Shown here in pieces: positions 13,523-27,800 of a stretch of 64,000 nucleotides of DNA; within the stretch, counting starts at the first letter, position 1; each line of letters starts with the position of its first letter. The translations under genes and the position numbers were made by a program. Below the pieces are notes generated by a model. The model was not told the DNA's origin. It saw nothing but the letters and a program-made list of their open reading frames with translations, and did not search any database. The stretch covers positions 7,144,017-7,208,016 of the forward strand of contig NC_088307.1 in assembly GCF_032854445.1 (NCBI RefSeq). The letters run 5' to 3'. The DNA is from Liolophura sinensis. Lineage: Eukaryota; Mollusca; Polyplacophora; Chitonida; Chitonidae.

Positions 13523-16500
13523 TTGTTCTGGTATTGCCCCAAAAGATCTGCTGTGAGAACGCAGAATTCTCCAAACGTCAGGTAATCACGGTCCGATAAG
13601 TCTGAGGTCCCCCTGGCACAACAGACCATCTCACAGACTGAAATACAAACATAGGTAATAAATAATGTGAAACTACAGCAGGTGTGAAGAACAGAGCAGA
13701 GTTATACACTGACTGACTGATTGAATGACTAATTGATGTGTCAGGTAATGACAGTCTGATAAGTCTGAGGTCCCCCTGGCACAACAGACCATCTCACAGA
13801 CTGAAATACAAACATAGGTAATAAATAATGTGAAACTACAGCAGGTGTGAAGAACAGAGCAGAGTTATACACTGACTGACTGATTGAATGACTAATTGAT
13901 GTGTCAGGTAATGACAGTCTGATAAGTCTGAGGTCCCTCTGGCACAACAGACCATCTCACAGACTGAAATACAAACATAGGTAATAAATAATGTGAAACT
14001 ACAGCAGGTGTGAAGAACAGAGCAGAGTTATACACTGACTGACTGATTGAATGACTAATTGATGTGTCAGGTAATGACAGTCTGATAAGTCTGAGGTCCC
14101 TCTGGCACAACAGACCATCTCACAGACTGAAATACAAACATAGGTAATAAATAATGTGAAACTACAGCAGGTGTGAAGAACAGAGCAGAGTTATACACTG
14201 ACTGACTGATTGAATGACTAATTGATGTGTCAGGTAATGACAGTCTGATAAGTCTGAGGTCCCTCTGGCACAACAGACCATCTCACAGACTGAAATACAA
14301 ACATAGGTAATAAATAATGAGAAACTACAGCAGGTGTGAAGAACAGAGCAGAGTTATACACTGACTGACTGATTGAATGACTAATTGATGTGTCAGGTAA
14401 TGACAGTCTGATAACTCTGAGGTCCCTCTGGCACAACAGACCATCTCACAGACTGAAATACAAACATAGGTAATAAATAATGTGAAACTACAGCAGGTGT
14501 GAAGAACAGAGCAGAGTTATACACTGACTGACTGATTGAATGACTAATTGATGTGTCAGGTAATGACAGTCTGATAACTCTGAGGTCCCTCTGGCACAAC
14601 AGACCATCTCACAGACTGAAATACAAACATAGGTAATAAATAATGTGAAACTACAGCAGGTGTGAAGAACAGAGCAGAGTTATACACTGACTGACTGATT
14701 GAATGACTAATTGATGTGTCAGGTAATGACAGTCTGATAACTCTGAGGTCCCTCTGGCACAACAGACCATCTCACAGACTGAAATACAAACATAGGTAAT
14801 AAATAATGTGAAACTACAGCAGGTGTGAAGAACAGAGCAGAGTTATACACTGACTGACTGATTGAATGACTAACTGATGTGTCAGGTAATGACAGTCTGA
14901 TAAGTCTGAGGTCCCTCTGGCACAACAGACCATCTCACAGACTAATGAATGTCTGATTCAAGCAATGGGTATTAAATTACGCAATAGGGAATACATCTAT
15001 AAATACAATAGTTATTTCTGGAAACAGATATCAGACAATTAAAACAATGGAACAAAAAATCTGTAATAACAGTGAAAAAAGAAAAATTCAGACATTAATG
15101 AATCTGATAAAATGTAATTAAATAGATTAATGGTTCTTCAGGTGAACAGGAACGCTGATTTTATACCCACATGCTTTGATTTTAGATGTCATGGTACAAT
15201 TATAATGTCATAATAATGTACATGTACTGGTATGATGGTGATGGGGAGGGAGCAGGAGGGGGGGGGGGGTCGTGGGGAGATCTCGCCAAGTTGTGTACAG
15301 GTACCTCCTCTACTACAATTTCTTTAAGTCTTTATTTGACTATGACCGGTGTTTCCTTTAACTTTCAAAGCTCATTTCATTAATAAACTTAAAAACCTGA
15401 GAAGAAACCTTTATCAATAAAACTTTGCAAACTCTTGATTTCACCCTCTATACCAATTTCCTTTTCATTACAGATACTTTGAAACCGCTTATTTTATCAT
15501 GACCAGTTTTGTTTACTGTACCTTGGCAAATTGTTAACTTAATTATCCATTAAGCAGGTTAAGTGTATCTCTGTTCAATAATTATTGAAACTTTTGAAAC
15601 TCTTAAAAACTATCCACTTTTCCTTTGAACAACTTTAAAAACTGATCATTTTAAAAATTCAATTTTATTATAAATAACTTATTCACTTTAATATTCACTT
15701 TATCAATATGAATTTCATAGCTTTAAAAACTGATAAAATCAAGACACCAATTCCCTATTACATGTAATACCTGGGAAAACTGATCACATCAATACCAATT
15801 TCTATTTAATGACCAAAAAACTAATTATTCCAGCAATACTAAATTCAATTAATTCTGAATGTTCGATTTAATACAAAAATCTTTTTGTTAAATCAGGCTC
15901 AACCTACAATGTGGATATAAACATCAAAAAGTTTACTAATGATAAAAGTTGTGGCACTCTGTACAAGTGAACCAGGATCTGAAGTGAATTTAGGGATGTA
16001 CTGAATTAAAAGTCAAATCAACACACAAACAAAACGTACCCATATCTATACTGAGTACTAGATCAAAAGTGTTCATGTATGAAACACTTTAATCAATGTA
16101 ATCCTTTAATACAGGATTTTAAATATCCATGTGCACATCAAATACACGGAATATAAAATAATAGTGAAAGATGTTATTTTCAGTCTAGGATCCAGTACAA
16201 TGTACATGTATATACACCGTTTACGCAAACTACATTCCAAATTCATTAAATTACAATAAAAAGGAAATATGAATACAATAGCCAACGTATCAATCCTAGT
16301 TTTAATTTGATGGTCTTTTTGTAAATTTTGGCCACAAAAAATCAAGTTCACATTTACCAGTAATGATTAACCTATCAAAAAAATGTACGAGCTCACCTGT
16401 CAGACTAAGCAGAGAATGACCTTGCTGACCTCTGTCATAACACACACTGACAGGATTGTCACGTCTCTTTCTACCTGGTCTCATTATATACACATCATAT

Positions 16501-19500
16501 ACCGTAGATATGGTAATAACATGACAAAGTATTCATTACAGCTGACCTGTCACTTGTCACGTCTCTTTCTACCTGGTCTCATTACACACACATCATATAC
16601 CGTAGATATGGTAATAACATGACAAAGTATTCATTACAGCTGACCTGTCACTTGTCACATCTCTTTCTACCTGGTCTCATTATATACACATCATATACCG
16701 TAGATATGGTAATAACATGACAAAGTATTCATTACAGCTGACCTGTCACTTGTCACATCGCCTTCTACCTCATCTCAGTGCATACACATCATGTACCGTA
16801 AATATGGTGATAACATAACAAAGTATTTAAGGTTCTGCCAAGCTTTCCCATTTTCATCCGCTGTAATTCTTAAACCTTTTGTATGTTTGCAAGGTGTTTA
16901 TTCAAGCACATTCTGAAAGCATTATTCTGTGTTGATTGATAAAATTATACTTTTGTGAATCAGTATGACGGATGTAGCTTTGTATCCAAAATCATATTAA
17001 AAATGTACATAAATTGCACTGAAAGTAGATCTTTCTTATGCGCAAAGCTTGAAGAGTTAGCATACACATAAACCTGACTAAAAGTATCATCGCCCCAGAA
17101 TATTCTTGGGAACAATGAAAAACACCAAGTAAACAAACTCAAAATAAAAAATAAAAAAAATAATATCACGCATACATGTCAAAAGTAATGTTCGCAAACA
17201 AAAACTCACTACTAAAAATATTTTAAGCAATCGAAAGAGCTTGGACGCTGCAATCTTTTGTGACCACATCCTAGCATAGTGTGAACAGTTAAGACCACAC
17301 GGCCACGGTGGTGGTAATGAGAGGGGAAAAGGGTGCACTCTGTTTTTAAGTTCAACCCCCAGTTTATGTGGGAAATAAGGCACTAGGTCACTTGTGCTTC
17401 CAGGGTTCATGAACCACTCTTTATATATAGCTTATATGTGGTTTAGAGTGTCTTCTTGTTCATTTCTGGTCAAGAGATATTTAGTCTGTGGCAGATACTA
17501 TATAATTTTGTTAAATCCCCCAAAATTTCATTTATAAAAAATTTGGCTAGCCATATTTATTCATTCATTTCAGTTTCGTTATTTCAGTTTTTAAATTATA
17601 ATCGACCTGAAGAAGGAAAAGTGCAATGGGATGTTAAATGAGGCAAATACACGTGTAGCCTCAGACAGTATAGAAGTACATGTATAACATATAACACTGA
17701 AATGAAAGATTTGTCACTCACAAATACTGAAAAAAATACATTTTCATTTCTTTGATGATGCTGTCAAACACTTCTACATAAACGCTATTTCACCAAAGTT
17801 TGGTATGTAATTTAACATGCACTTCTACAAGCACATAAAGTCCTTAAAATGATACTTTTGATGCTGGCACTTGGGTGTTTGTGATAAAATATTAGTCATT
17901 AAAACTTCACGCTAAACTCCTATATGGCCCAATAAGGTGGATGAATCAGTCTGAATTAAGCAAAAATGAGTCACTTACAAAAAGCTAAACTTTAGGTGAA
18001 ATACAGTACACAAGCCCTGGCTTTACACGTGAATGTTCCAGGAAATAATAAACGCAAGCTGGATTTGGTTCAAATATCCTGAAATATAATACTGTATTAA
18101 ACAAAAGTTTAATTAACACCAACATTGAGTGCACTTCTGGTAATAGCGGTAAAAACCCCAAGAAGAAAACAGGGAGGGCATGTTGTACAGCAACATATTA
18201 TATCCTGATAAAAGCTGGCTGAAAAACCAACAGATTGACTGTTTCTTGTAAATGTCAAGATTATCCGAACAGGATTTTACTCAAAACTGTTCATCCAATG
18301 TGGTATTTGCTCAATCACAACATGTGTACGTGTACGTCCTTGAAGTTAATCGATTTCCCTGTGCCCAGATCTACTGTGGAAGGTTGAGGGTTTCCCCATG
18401 AGCTCTGCCCTGTTTTCTCCCACCATAATGTTAGTACATCATAGTAAAGCTCTCTTTAGTGTGTACTGTTTCTAGAAGGTACACCATGTATACCGAAGAT
18501 TTTTTGCCAAAACATTTTCATCTATATGTATGTATGCATGATGATTTGTTCATGAACATAGGTACGGTAACTGGTAACTCTGAATAAAGGTTGAATAATA
18601 GTAAACTCACAGGCAAGTCAGACAGGCTTAACTAAAATTTCTCTGGTCTCAGACCATCAGACTAGTGTTAGTTTTGAACCCTGTGTAGACCTGTCAGCCC
18701 TTTGTCAGTTTGGTAACATGTATCTAGCATTACTAAAAATGATGTGAAATACATGTATACTGGAAGGCCCAGGGTAAAGATTGCAACATATTCGGGAAAG
18801 ATGATACGTCTGTTTCATCGGAAACAAACAAACACACCTGTCCACGCATCAGGTAGGCTTTTAACCTGAACATACATGAATATTTATGAGACACTTGGCT
18901 TGTAGAACATCACTCCCGTATCAGTCAACTTCACACAGGTAATATAATACAAAACAACCAAACCACAAAGGTATTGTCCCAATCCACAGACAACTGAGTA
19001 CCATTCGACAAAGCTAGCTAGTAATTTGACTTAAATCAAAATTTGAAATATGCTTTTCAAGTGTATTTCCAAGACATGTAAATTAAAATCTTAAGTTGAA
19101 TGTGTCAAAAATTTCAACATGCAAAATACAAAACTAAGCACCGTCACAACCTTCTTAATTTGGACTCAGGTGAGAAATGTCTTTGTGGAAATGGGCGTCG
19201 TTCTCACCTTCTGTAAAACATCCTTTCTACAAGCTTTTCAAACAAATCCCTCGCCAGCATCAAATCTCTTCTTCCATCAATGCAATCAGAGTACTATGAC
19301 CGACTGACTGATTGAATGCACGACCAGTTCAGGTGAACAGAATAGGAACGTGTACCTGTACAGTGTTAACGAGGAAGGAAGAGCATATTGGCATCCACAG
19401 GTGAGACTGAGGGTCAGTAGGCTGTGAGGAAGTGCCAGTGACCTGCTCACACCTGACAGTGTGTACACAACCTGCTCTGCTCAGGTGAGTCAACAGTTCA

Positions 19501-21793
19501 CACAATCTCAGTAAACAGTACACACTATCTCAGTAAACAGTACACACCATCTTAGAACAGTAAATATGATTCAAGGTTCAAAATTAACACTGGTTCACTG
19601 CTGGGCCAAAGTCAGCGGAAGTTTGGTCAAGCCAGTAGAACTGAACGACAACTGGTCTAACTGGCTTATGATTTAACAATCTATACTGTAATTCTCCAAC
19701 CTTTTCGCACATTTGCAAAGGTGTTTTTTAAGCATATTCTGAAGCCATTATTTGGTGTAGATTGATAGTATTATACTTTTTTGTGAAACCTCGAAACTAT
19801 AGCCAATCCTACCAATGTGGTTTTGTCTCCAAATTAAAAACAAATTAAACATCAGCATAAATTGAAGCGAAAACGCTGAGGAAGTAGGGAAATCCAGTTA
19901 CTACTGACTGTACCTATACTTTATTTGATGTACCATTCTGTGCACAAACATTCTTTTTTAAAGGCGAGAAAGGTCATAATATAATCTCTCTGTTGCCAAA
20001 TAACATAACTGTAACTCTTTAGGATATGACCGTACATTTTACCTTCCAACGAAGCAAACATCTTTCTAAGATGTGAAAGTAATATAGTTTTGAGACTGAG
20101 GCAATGTGATTGAGAGAGTGAGTTTAATGTTGTATTTAACAATTTTTCAGTCGACACAGGAGTCCTTAGAGTGCATGTAACATGCCTTCTTTTTGCAGGA
20201 CGGATTTCCACCTCTCTTTTATCTAGTGCTGCTTCAATGAGACGCCTTACTGAAGGCAAATAAGCCGCCCTGTCTGAGCCATTATACTGATACGGGTCAA
20301 CAAGCCGTTGCACTATCCCTTAATGCTGAACCCCAAGCGAGGAAGCAGCAACTTCCTCTTTTAAGGTCTTAGTGTGACCCAACCCAGGATTGACCCTGGA
20401 TCTACCGCCTCCGAAGCGGACGCTCTACCAACTTAGCTATCAGGGTTGGTCCACCAAAATGAGTAACTTCAATCATCATGGACAAAAAAAAAAAAAATAC
20501 AGTATGTTCATAAAGAAATCATCCTTTGCAAACACAGATTCTCCTCTGCAAATACGGATTCTACTAAATGCTATAGATGAAAAAGAAATTTTAGAGCAGA
20601 GTGATCATTATTTATTAAAAGAGGACAGGTACGTGTTGATTTCAAAGGGACACTTTTTGCATTCCCATTTACCTGGTTCCTATATGTAAATGTATCACAT
20701 ACTACAGTAATCCTCCAACCTTTTCGTAAGTTTGCAAGGTGTTTATTCAAGCATATTCTGATGACATTATTCTGTGCAGACTGATAAAATTTCACTTTTT
20801 GTGAAACCCTGAAATTGGCCATTCCTACCATTCTAGTTTTGCCTCCAAAATACTTCAATACCCAAATTCTTCTACCTATTCAACAGCCTCTGTGACCAAT
20901 ATTAAAAAAAATTCCGTATAGAAGCATGGGATGATGAGAAATAATTTACATGTACATCTAAAGTGACACAAAGAAATCATTTTCATAATAACTGTAAGCA
21001 TGAATTCCACTGAAAAAAGTGTTTTGGAGGTCAAAAAGGTTTGAGGCCCTCAAAGAATATGTAAAACAAACAACACACATCTGAGTTTTTGAGACTATGT
21101 AAGACCATCAATGTATGTTTATGATTTCTAAATACAGGGTTGAAGAATTTTTTTATGCCAAAAAGCCTTACGCTAAAGTTTTTGTTAGGATTTCAAAGAA
21201 GTTCATTTTTTTCTCTTTCAGTATGAATGAAATCCTTATCTTTTTCACTAGCAGGAATAAAAAGAAAAAAAGACTTCCACTATAAAAAAAAAACAACACA
21301 CAAATAAATAAAAACAAAAAAAGGCTAAAATAATTAGACCCCAAAAAATAGTTCAAGGAAATCATTAAAGAAAAAATAAAGTTTCAAAAAAAATTAATAA
21401 AGCATTTCCTCACACTGCACATGTAAGTCTTTAACAACATTTTAACAAGAATGAGTGAAGTACCACTCATTCATACAGGAATCCTTTTGTGGGCCCATTT
21501 CGCAATGCTTCACCCACATCCTGGTCACATTTGAGTTTTATGCCAACTCATGGATTTGCAAAGGTAAAAGTACAGTGCAAAACAATGACATGTTCCCACC
21601 CACACACACACCACCAGCAGCCCGTTGAACTAATAACCCTCTCTTTTCTTCTTCACTGTAAAATTACTGTACAGAAACATTTCTTGTCTGTGAACCGTAT
21701 AAAATGATTCATGTTTACATATTATCAAGGAGGATAAATTCATACAATGAAAAGCACTTTAATCCAAACACTTAGGGTATTAATACCAGCTAG

Positions 21794-21835
<42 letters not shown>

Positions 21836-24800
21836 GGTGTGAATATATCATTAACACCATTTAACAATTAAATTAAAATGAACATAAATTCAGCCACTAA
21901 AGTTGAATTAATTAATAAAATAGTATACCAGAATTGTTCTAAAAATATTTTAAAAATTCAACACTGCTTGTTAACAATATAAATAGCAAACAATCGTCAG
22001 TACCTAGCCACTCATTTGGCGCCGCCATTTTGCCATGTTATGGCTAATACTATCTAGAGTGACGTCACAAAATCTAGGAGCTCTCTCGTACCATCAGTAT
22101 AAACAATGTGACAATGAGAAAATACAAACAAATACGCCCCATACCCAATCAAAGAGTATCAGCTTTGTTCCATATTCAAAGGGCCGATGTTTCTTTTAGT
22201 TTGGCGCTTGGTCAGGGCGATGTTCTTGGACGCCACGTGTCGCGTTTTAGAGCTCCTGCTTGTCCTCATACTGCTTGGGTATAAGCATTTGGTCTAGATG
22301 GCTGTACAGACATCAGGGAATTTACCAAACATAGCTTTAGCAGGACCTTCTGACTGATAACAGAGCTTTTCATTAAGATTTATTTATTTATTTGATTGGT
22401 ATTTTACGCTGTACTCAAGAATATTTCACTTATATGACGGCGGCCAGCATAATGGCGGGAGGAAACCGGGCAGAGCCCGGCGGAAACCCTCGACCATTCT
22501 CGAGTTGCTGGCAAACCTTCCCACTTACGGCCGGAGAGGAAGCCAGCATGAGCTGGATTTTGGGAAGATATTTTCATAATAAATCTCTGACTTTGCTAAG
22601 GAAAAATAATGCAAGTCACCATATTTTTCTTCTAGCAATGACTCTCCCGAGGTGGTTCCCTTGCCAGCTCACCCTGACAAAGTTACTCCAGTATCCTGTC
22701 CAACATGTATGCTTTGTGACACGGGCAGCCGTTCTCAGGTCTCTGCTCATAAATGTGTGGTTCACAATTCATCAGGTTAACACTTAAACTATCTGCAAAA
22801 TCCAATTTATTCAATTGATATCTGTCTATCCACTATACGAAACCACCCTGACAATCAAGGACTAAAAGGTTTTTTGACATGACAGCCAATGATCATGTGA
22901 CGCTTTCAGCGCTAGTGATTGGCCAAGTTCATAACGGCTACTACAGATATCCCCAATGCTGAACTTCACCTTCGCGGCTTTCAAAACTTTTTTTTCAAAG
23001 ACAATTTTTTTGTGATAACTGTGTCCTATATTATTTTTTCTATGTATATACAGTGGCAGACTTTATGTTCACTTTAATGAAAGTATTCTGTGCAGTGCTT
23101 TATGCTTTTGTTCTATAAATTACATTAAAAAAAAATCTTTTCATTAAATTGATTTAATTTGTGGTTATATACGCCCAGCAAGTAATTTTGTTCAGGTTTG
23201 ATATATCATATTGCGAGCAGAATACATGTACAGTATAAGCACTGAATATTTATCAGCAAACCAATTAATATTAATTAACTATTAATAAATCATAATTACA
23301 TGTAATATGAATATGAATTTTTTCCATATCATTTATTTCATTATTTATTTGATTGCTCAACATCATAATCATATACAAAGTTGTAATGGGTGGAGGAAAC
23401 TCAGGTGCCCAGGGAAAACCATCACTGGCAAGTGGTTCAAGTACTTTCCCACATGTGACAATCAGATGTATGCACACAATTTTGGTGAAAGATATCAGAC
23501 TTTTGCAAACCTTCACAACAGCATCGTCAACTGCTAATTGTCACCAAGGCCTGCAAGCAATGTGAGTGGGGAAATCTTAATATTCCCTGTCCAAAGCTGG
23601 TAAAAAGGTTAAATTCATTTCTTTCTGAATGTTCTTAATTACATAAATGTACATTGCATTCTAGTATTCCCTTTGTATGAGATCATTTTTTGATCATCAA
23701 TAGTCTAGATGAAAGACAGAGCCATAATACAAGGGTAATGACTAACAACCTACCTTGTAATGACAAACACATCTTATCATGTGAAGGGGAGATATACAGC
23801 GTTAGAACAAGGATGATGAAAAATATCCTACCTCATGAAACTTAGAACAAGGGTAATGACAAACACATCTAATCATTTGAAGGGGAGATATACAGCATTA
23901 GAACAAGGGTGATGAAAAATATCCTACCTTGTGAAACTTAATGATAGAGTCTCAGAACAAGGGTAATGACAAACACATCTAATAATGTGAAGGGGAGATA
24001 TACAGCATTAGAACAAGGGTGATGAAAAATATCCTACCTCATGAAACTGAGGGATAGAGTCTCAGAACAAGGGTAATGACAAACACATCTAATAATGTGA
24101 AGGGGAGATATACAGCATTAGAACAAGGGTGATGAAAAATATCCTACCTCATGAAACTGAGGGATAGAGTCTCAGAACAAGGGTAATGACAAACACATCT
24201 AATAATGTGAAGGGGAGATATACAGCATTAGAACAAGGATGATGAAAAATATCCTACCTCATGAAACTGAGGGATAGAGTCTCAGAACAAGGGTAATGAC
24301 AAACACATCTAATCATGTGAAGGGGAAATACACAGCATTAGAACAAGGATGATGAAAAATATCCTACCTCATGAAACTGAGGGATAGAGTCTCAGAACAA
24401 GGGTAATGACAAACACATCTAATCATGTGAAGGGGAAATACAGAGCATTAGAACAAGGATGATGAAAAATATCCTACCTCATGAAACTGAGGGAAAGATT
24501 CTTAGAGCAAGGGTAATGACAAACACATCTAATCATGTGAAGGGGAGATATACAGCATTAGAACAAGGGTGATGAAAAATATCCTACCTCATGAAACTGA
24601 GGGATAGAGTCTCAGAACAAGGGTAATGACAAACACATCTAATAATGTGAAGGGGAAATACACAGCATTAGAACAAGGATGATGAAAAATATCCTACCTC
24701 ATGAAACTGAGGGAAAGATTCTTAGAGCAAGGGTAATGACAAACACATCTAATCATGTGAAGGGGAGATATACAGCTCCAGATTAAGGGTGACGAAAAAC

Positions 24801-27800
24801 ATTCTACCTCATGAAACTGAGGGATGGAACCCTAGAGCAAGAGTGAGTCAGTGTTTGGGGTTTAACGTCGTACTCAACAATTTTTCAGTCATATGACGAC
24901 GAAGGAATCCTTAGGGTGCATGTACGTGTAATGTGCCTCCTTGTTACAGGACGGATTTCCACCATTCTTTTATTTAGTGCTGCTTCACTGAGACGACTTA
25001 CCGAAGGCAAGTAAGCCGCACCACCCGAGTCATTATACTGATATGGGTCAACCAGTCGTTGCGCTATCCCCTTCATGTTGAACGCCAAGCGAGGAAGTTA
25101 CAACTTCCTCTTTTAAAGTCTTAGGTGTGACTTGATCAAGGATTGATCCTGGATCTACCGGTCCCGAAGCGGACGCTCTACCAACTGTGCTATCCAGGCC
25201 GGTCCCTAGAGCAAGAGTAATGACAAACATACTACCTTGTGAAAGGGAGGGATAGAACCATAGAGTAATGACAAACACATCCTACTTTGTGAAGCTGAGG
25301 GATAGAAACCTAGAGCAAGGGTAATGATAAACATACTACCTTGTGAAGCTGAGGGATAGAAACCTAGAGCAAGGGTAATGACAAACATACTACCTTGTGA
25401 AGGGAGGGACAGAACCTTGGAGCAAGAGTAATGACAAACACATACTACCTTGTGACGCTGAGGGATAGAAACCTAGAGCAAGAGTAATGACAAACACATC
25501 CTACCTTGTGAAGCTGAGGGATAGAAATCTAGAGCAAGGGTAATGACAAACATACCACCTTGTGAAGATGAGGGGCAGAAACCTAGAGCAAAAGTAATGA
25601 CAAACACATCCTACCTTGTGAAGCTGAAGGATAAAGTCCTATATTTTCCAAGGCATTCCTCAGACTCTCCTGTTTTAATCTCTCATTGTCCGTGGAATGC
25701 CTTTTGAATATCACCAACAAGTCTCTGAAACACATGAAAAATTTCAAGACACACATTATCATATTCAAATATTTTTGGACATAATGGAAAAAAACAAGCT
25801 AAAATCCAGACAAAAGTTTAGAATTCACAAAATCATTGGTTTAAATGACATTAGGTGTGCACCTTTCAAGGTCAAAGACCATCAAATTTAGATGGTATGC
25901 AAAAATTCCTTACCCTTTCAGCATGTCTGTATGTCCAACATAAGGTAAATACATTTAATCACTTCCAATTCCCTTTGCAAAATTTGGACAATGACTTCCT
26001 TTTTGGAGAAAGATGTGGATATGTGATCATGAAATACAGTAAATGTACACATTAAAATTCGAATTCAAATTTTTATAGGCTTACAAAGGTTGTAAAATAT
26101 TACCTCTGGCGAGGAAACTAACTTTCTCCTAGTTTTCGAATTGGGGCATAATCCTACAATCTAAAAAAACTCAGCCTTCAAAGATGGCTAAAAAGCTTTG
26201 TAACAGGCAAAATGAGTGACAGTTGTATCCAAACTTTTGGATCATGTATAGTATGTATACATTAAGCTACTGAGGAAGTGAATATGTATCAATGTGCAAA
26301 CAGATTCATGAACAGGAAGAATATGGTACATGGTAATCTATGTAAAGCCCCTGTGATAAGCTCTCAAGCCTGAGAAGGGTCTAATAGTTAGGATATCAAT
26401 ACATACACATGACAGTATTTCAGGGGTTGACTTCACTAAATATAAACCTTTTTGGCTGTTATTTATGTATGTTCTCTTAGATTTTAACGTAGCACTTAAA
26501 ATTTTTTTCAACCAGATGGTGAGAAAGTCATAAGGTGTGGGTTCATATATAGAGTCTTCTTCTGGGATTGATCCCCCGGTCTCCTCACCTCCAGGCAGAC
26601 GATCTAACCATTCTGCCACCAAAGCAAACTCTGCACATTAAAGCTAAAGTGCTGATCAGCAGACATGACATATTATACTGACACTGTAGCAACCAATACT
26701 GTTTTCTTGCTCCAGCCTCTCAGTGCTAAACATCAAGTGAGGCAGTAACAAGTACCATTTTCATAGTCTAAGGTATGACCTGTCCTGGGATTGATCCTCG
26801 GTCTCCTCACTTCCAGGCAGAAGATCTAACCATTACGCCACCAAAGCTAACTCTGCACATTAAAGCTATAGTGCTGATCAGCAGACATGACATATTATGC
26901 TGACACTGTAGCAACCAATACTGTTTTCTTGCTCCAGCCTCTCAGTGCTAAACATCAAGTGAGGCAGTAACAAGTACCATTTTCATAGCCTATGGTATGA
27001 CCTCTCCTGGGATTGATCCCCGGGTCTCCTCACTTCCAGATAGACGCTCTGACCATTCTGCCACCAAAGCAAACTCTGCACATGAAAGCTAAAGTGCTGA
27101 TCAGCAGACATGACATATTATACTGACACTGTAGCAACCAATACTGTTTTCTTGCTCCAGCCTCTCAGTGCTAAACATCAAGTGAGGCAGTAACAAGTAC
27201 CATTTTCATAGTCTATGGTATGACCTGTCCTGGGATTGATCCCCGGGTCTCCTCACTTCCAGACAGACGCTCTAACCATTCTGCCACCAAAGCAAACTCT
27301 GCACATTAAAGCTAAAGTGCTGATCAGCAGACATGACATATTATACTGACACTGTAGCAACCAATACTGTTTTCTTGCTCCAGCCTCTCAGTGCTAAACA
27401 TCAAGTGAGGCAGTAACAAGTACCATATTCATAATCTATGGTGTGACCTCTCCTGGGATTGATCCCCGGGTCTCCTCACTTCCAGACAGACGCTCTAACC
27501 ATTACGCCACCACAGCAAACTCTGCACACTATTATAAAACGAAAAAGTTTTGCAAGTTACTATAAAACAATAAAGTTATCTTACATGCCTTGCAGAGTAT
27601 CCAGATAATGTTTACAGGTATCCACTATGACCCAGATGTCGTTGGATCAATGGGCAGTTGTAAAGACTAGAATCATATTTACCTGTTACTTTCTATGTTA
27701 CTACTTGGGTAAATTCATTCATGTAACCCTTAATGAGGCTGGCCAATCACAAAGGAGACCCTATTCAGATGTAGTCAACATGACAAAAGCATGTGAGACA

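Noticed and set aside
13578-14925. Eight identical 68-codon frames on the minus strand
   Set aside because: They are the 163-bp satellite read in one frame, crossing intron sequence and the acceptor; the true exon frame is a different one.
16383-16420. Possible short exon with a CAG|GTGAGC donor next to the 98-bp array
   Set aside because: Exons 2 and 3 join in phase without it and give a continuous EF-hand-like sequence; the acceptor choice is ambiguous.
20390-20450. Genuine tRNA gene ('tagctatcagggttggtcc' region and similar places)
   Set aside because: The tRNA-like part continues into the SINE-B body and recurs with it; the cloverleaf is degenerate.
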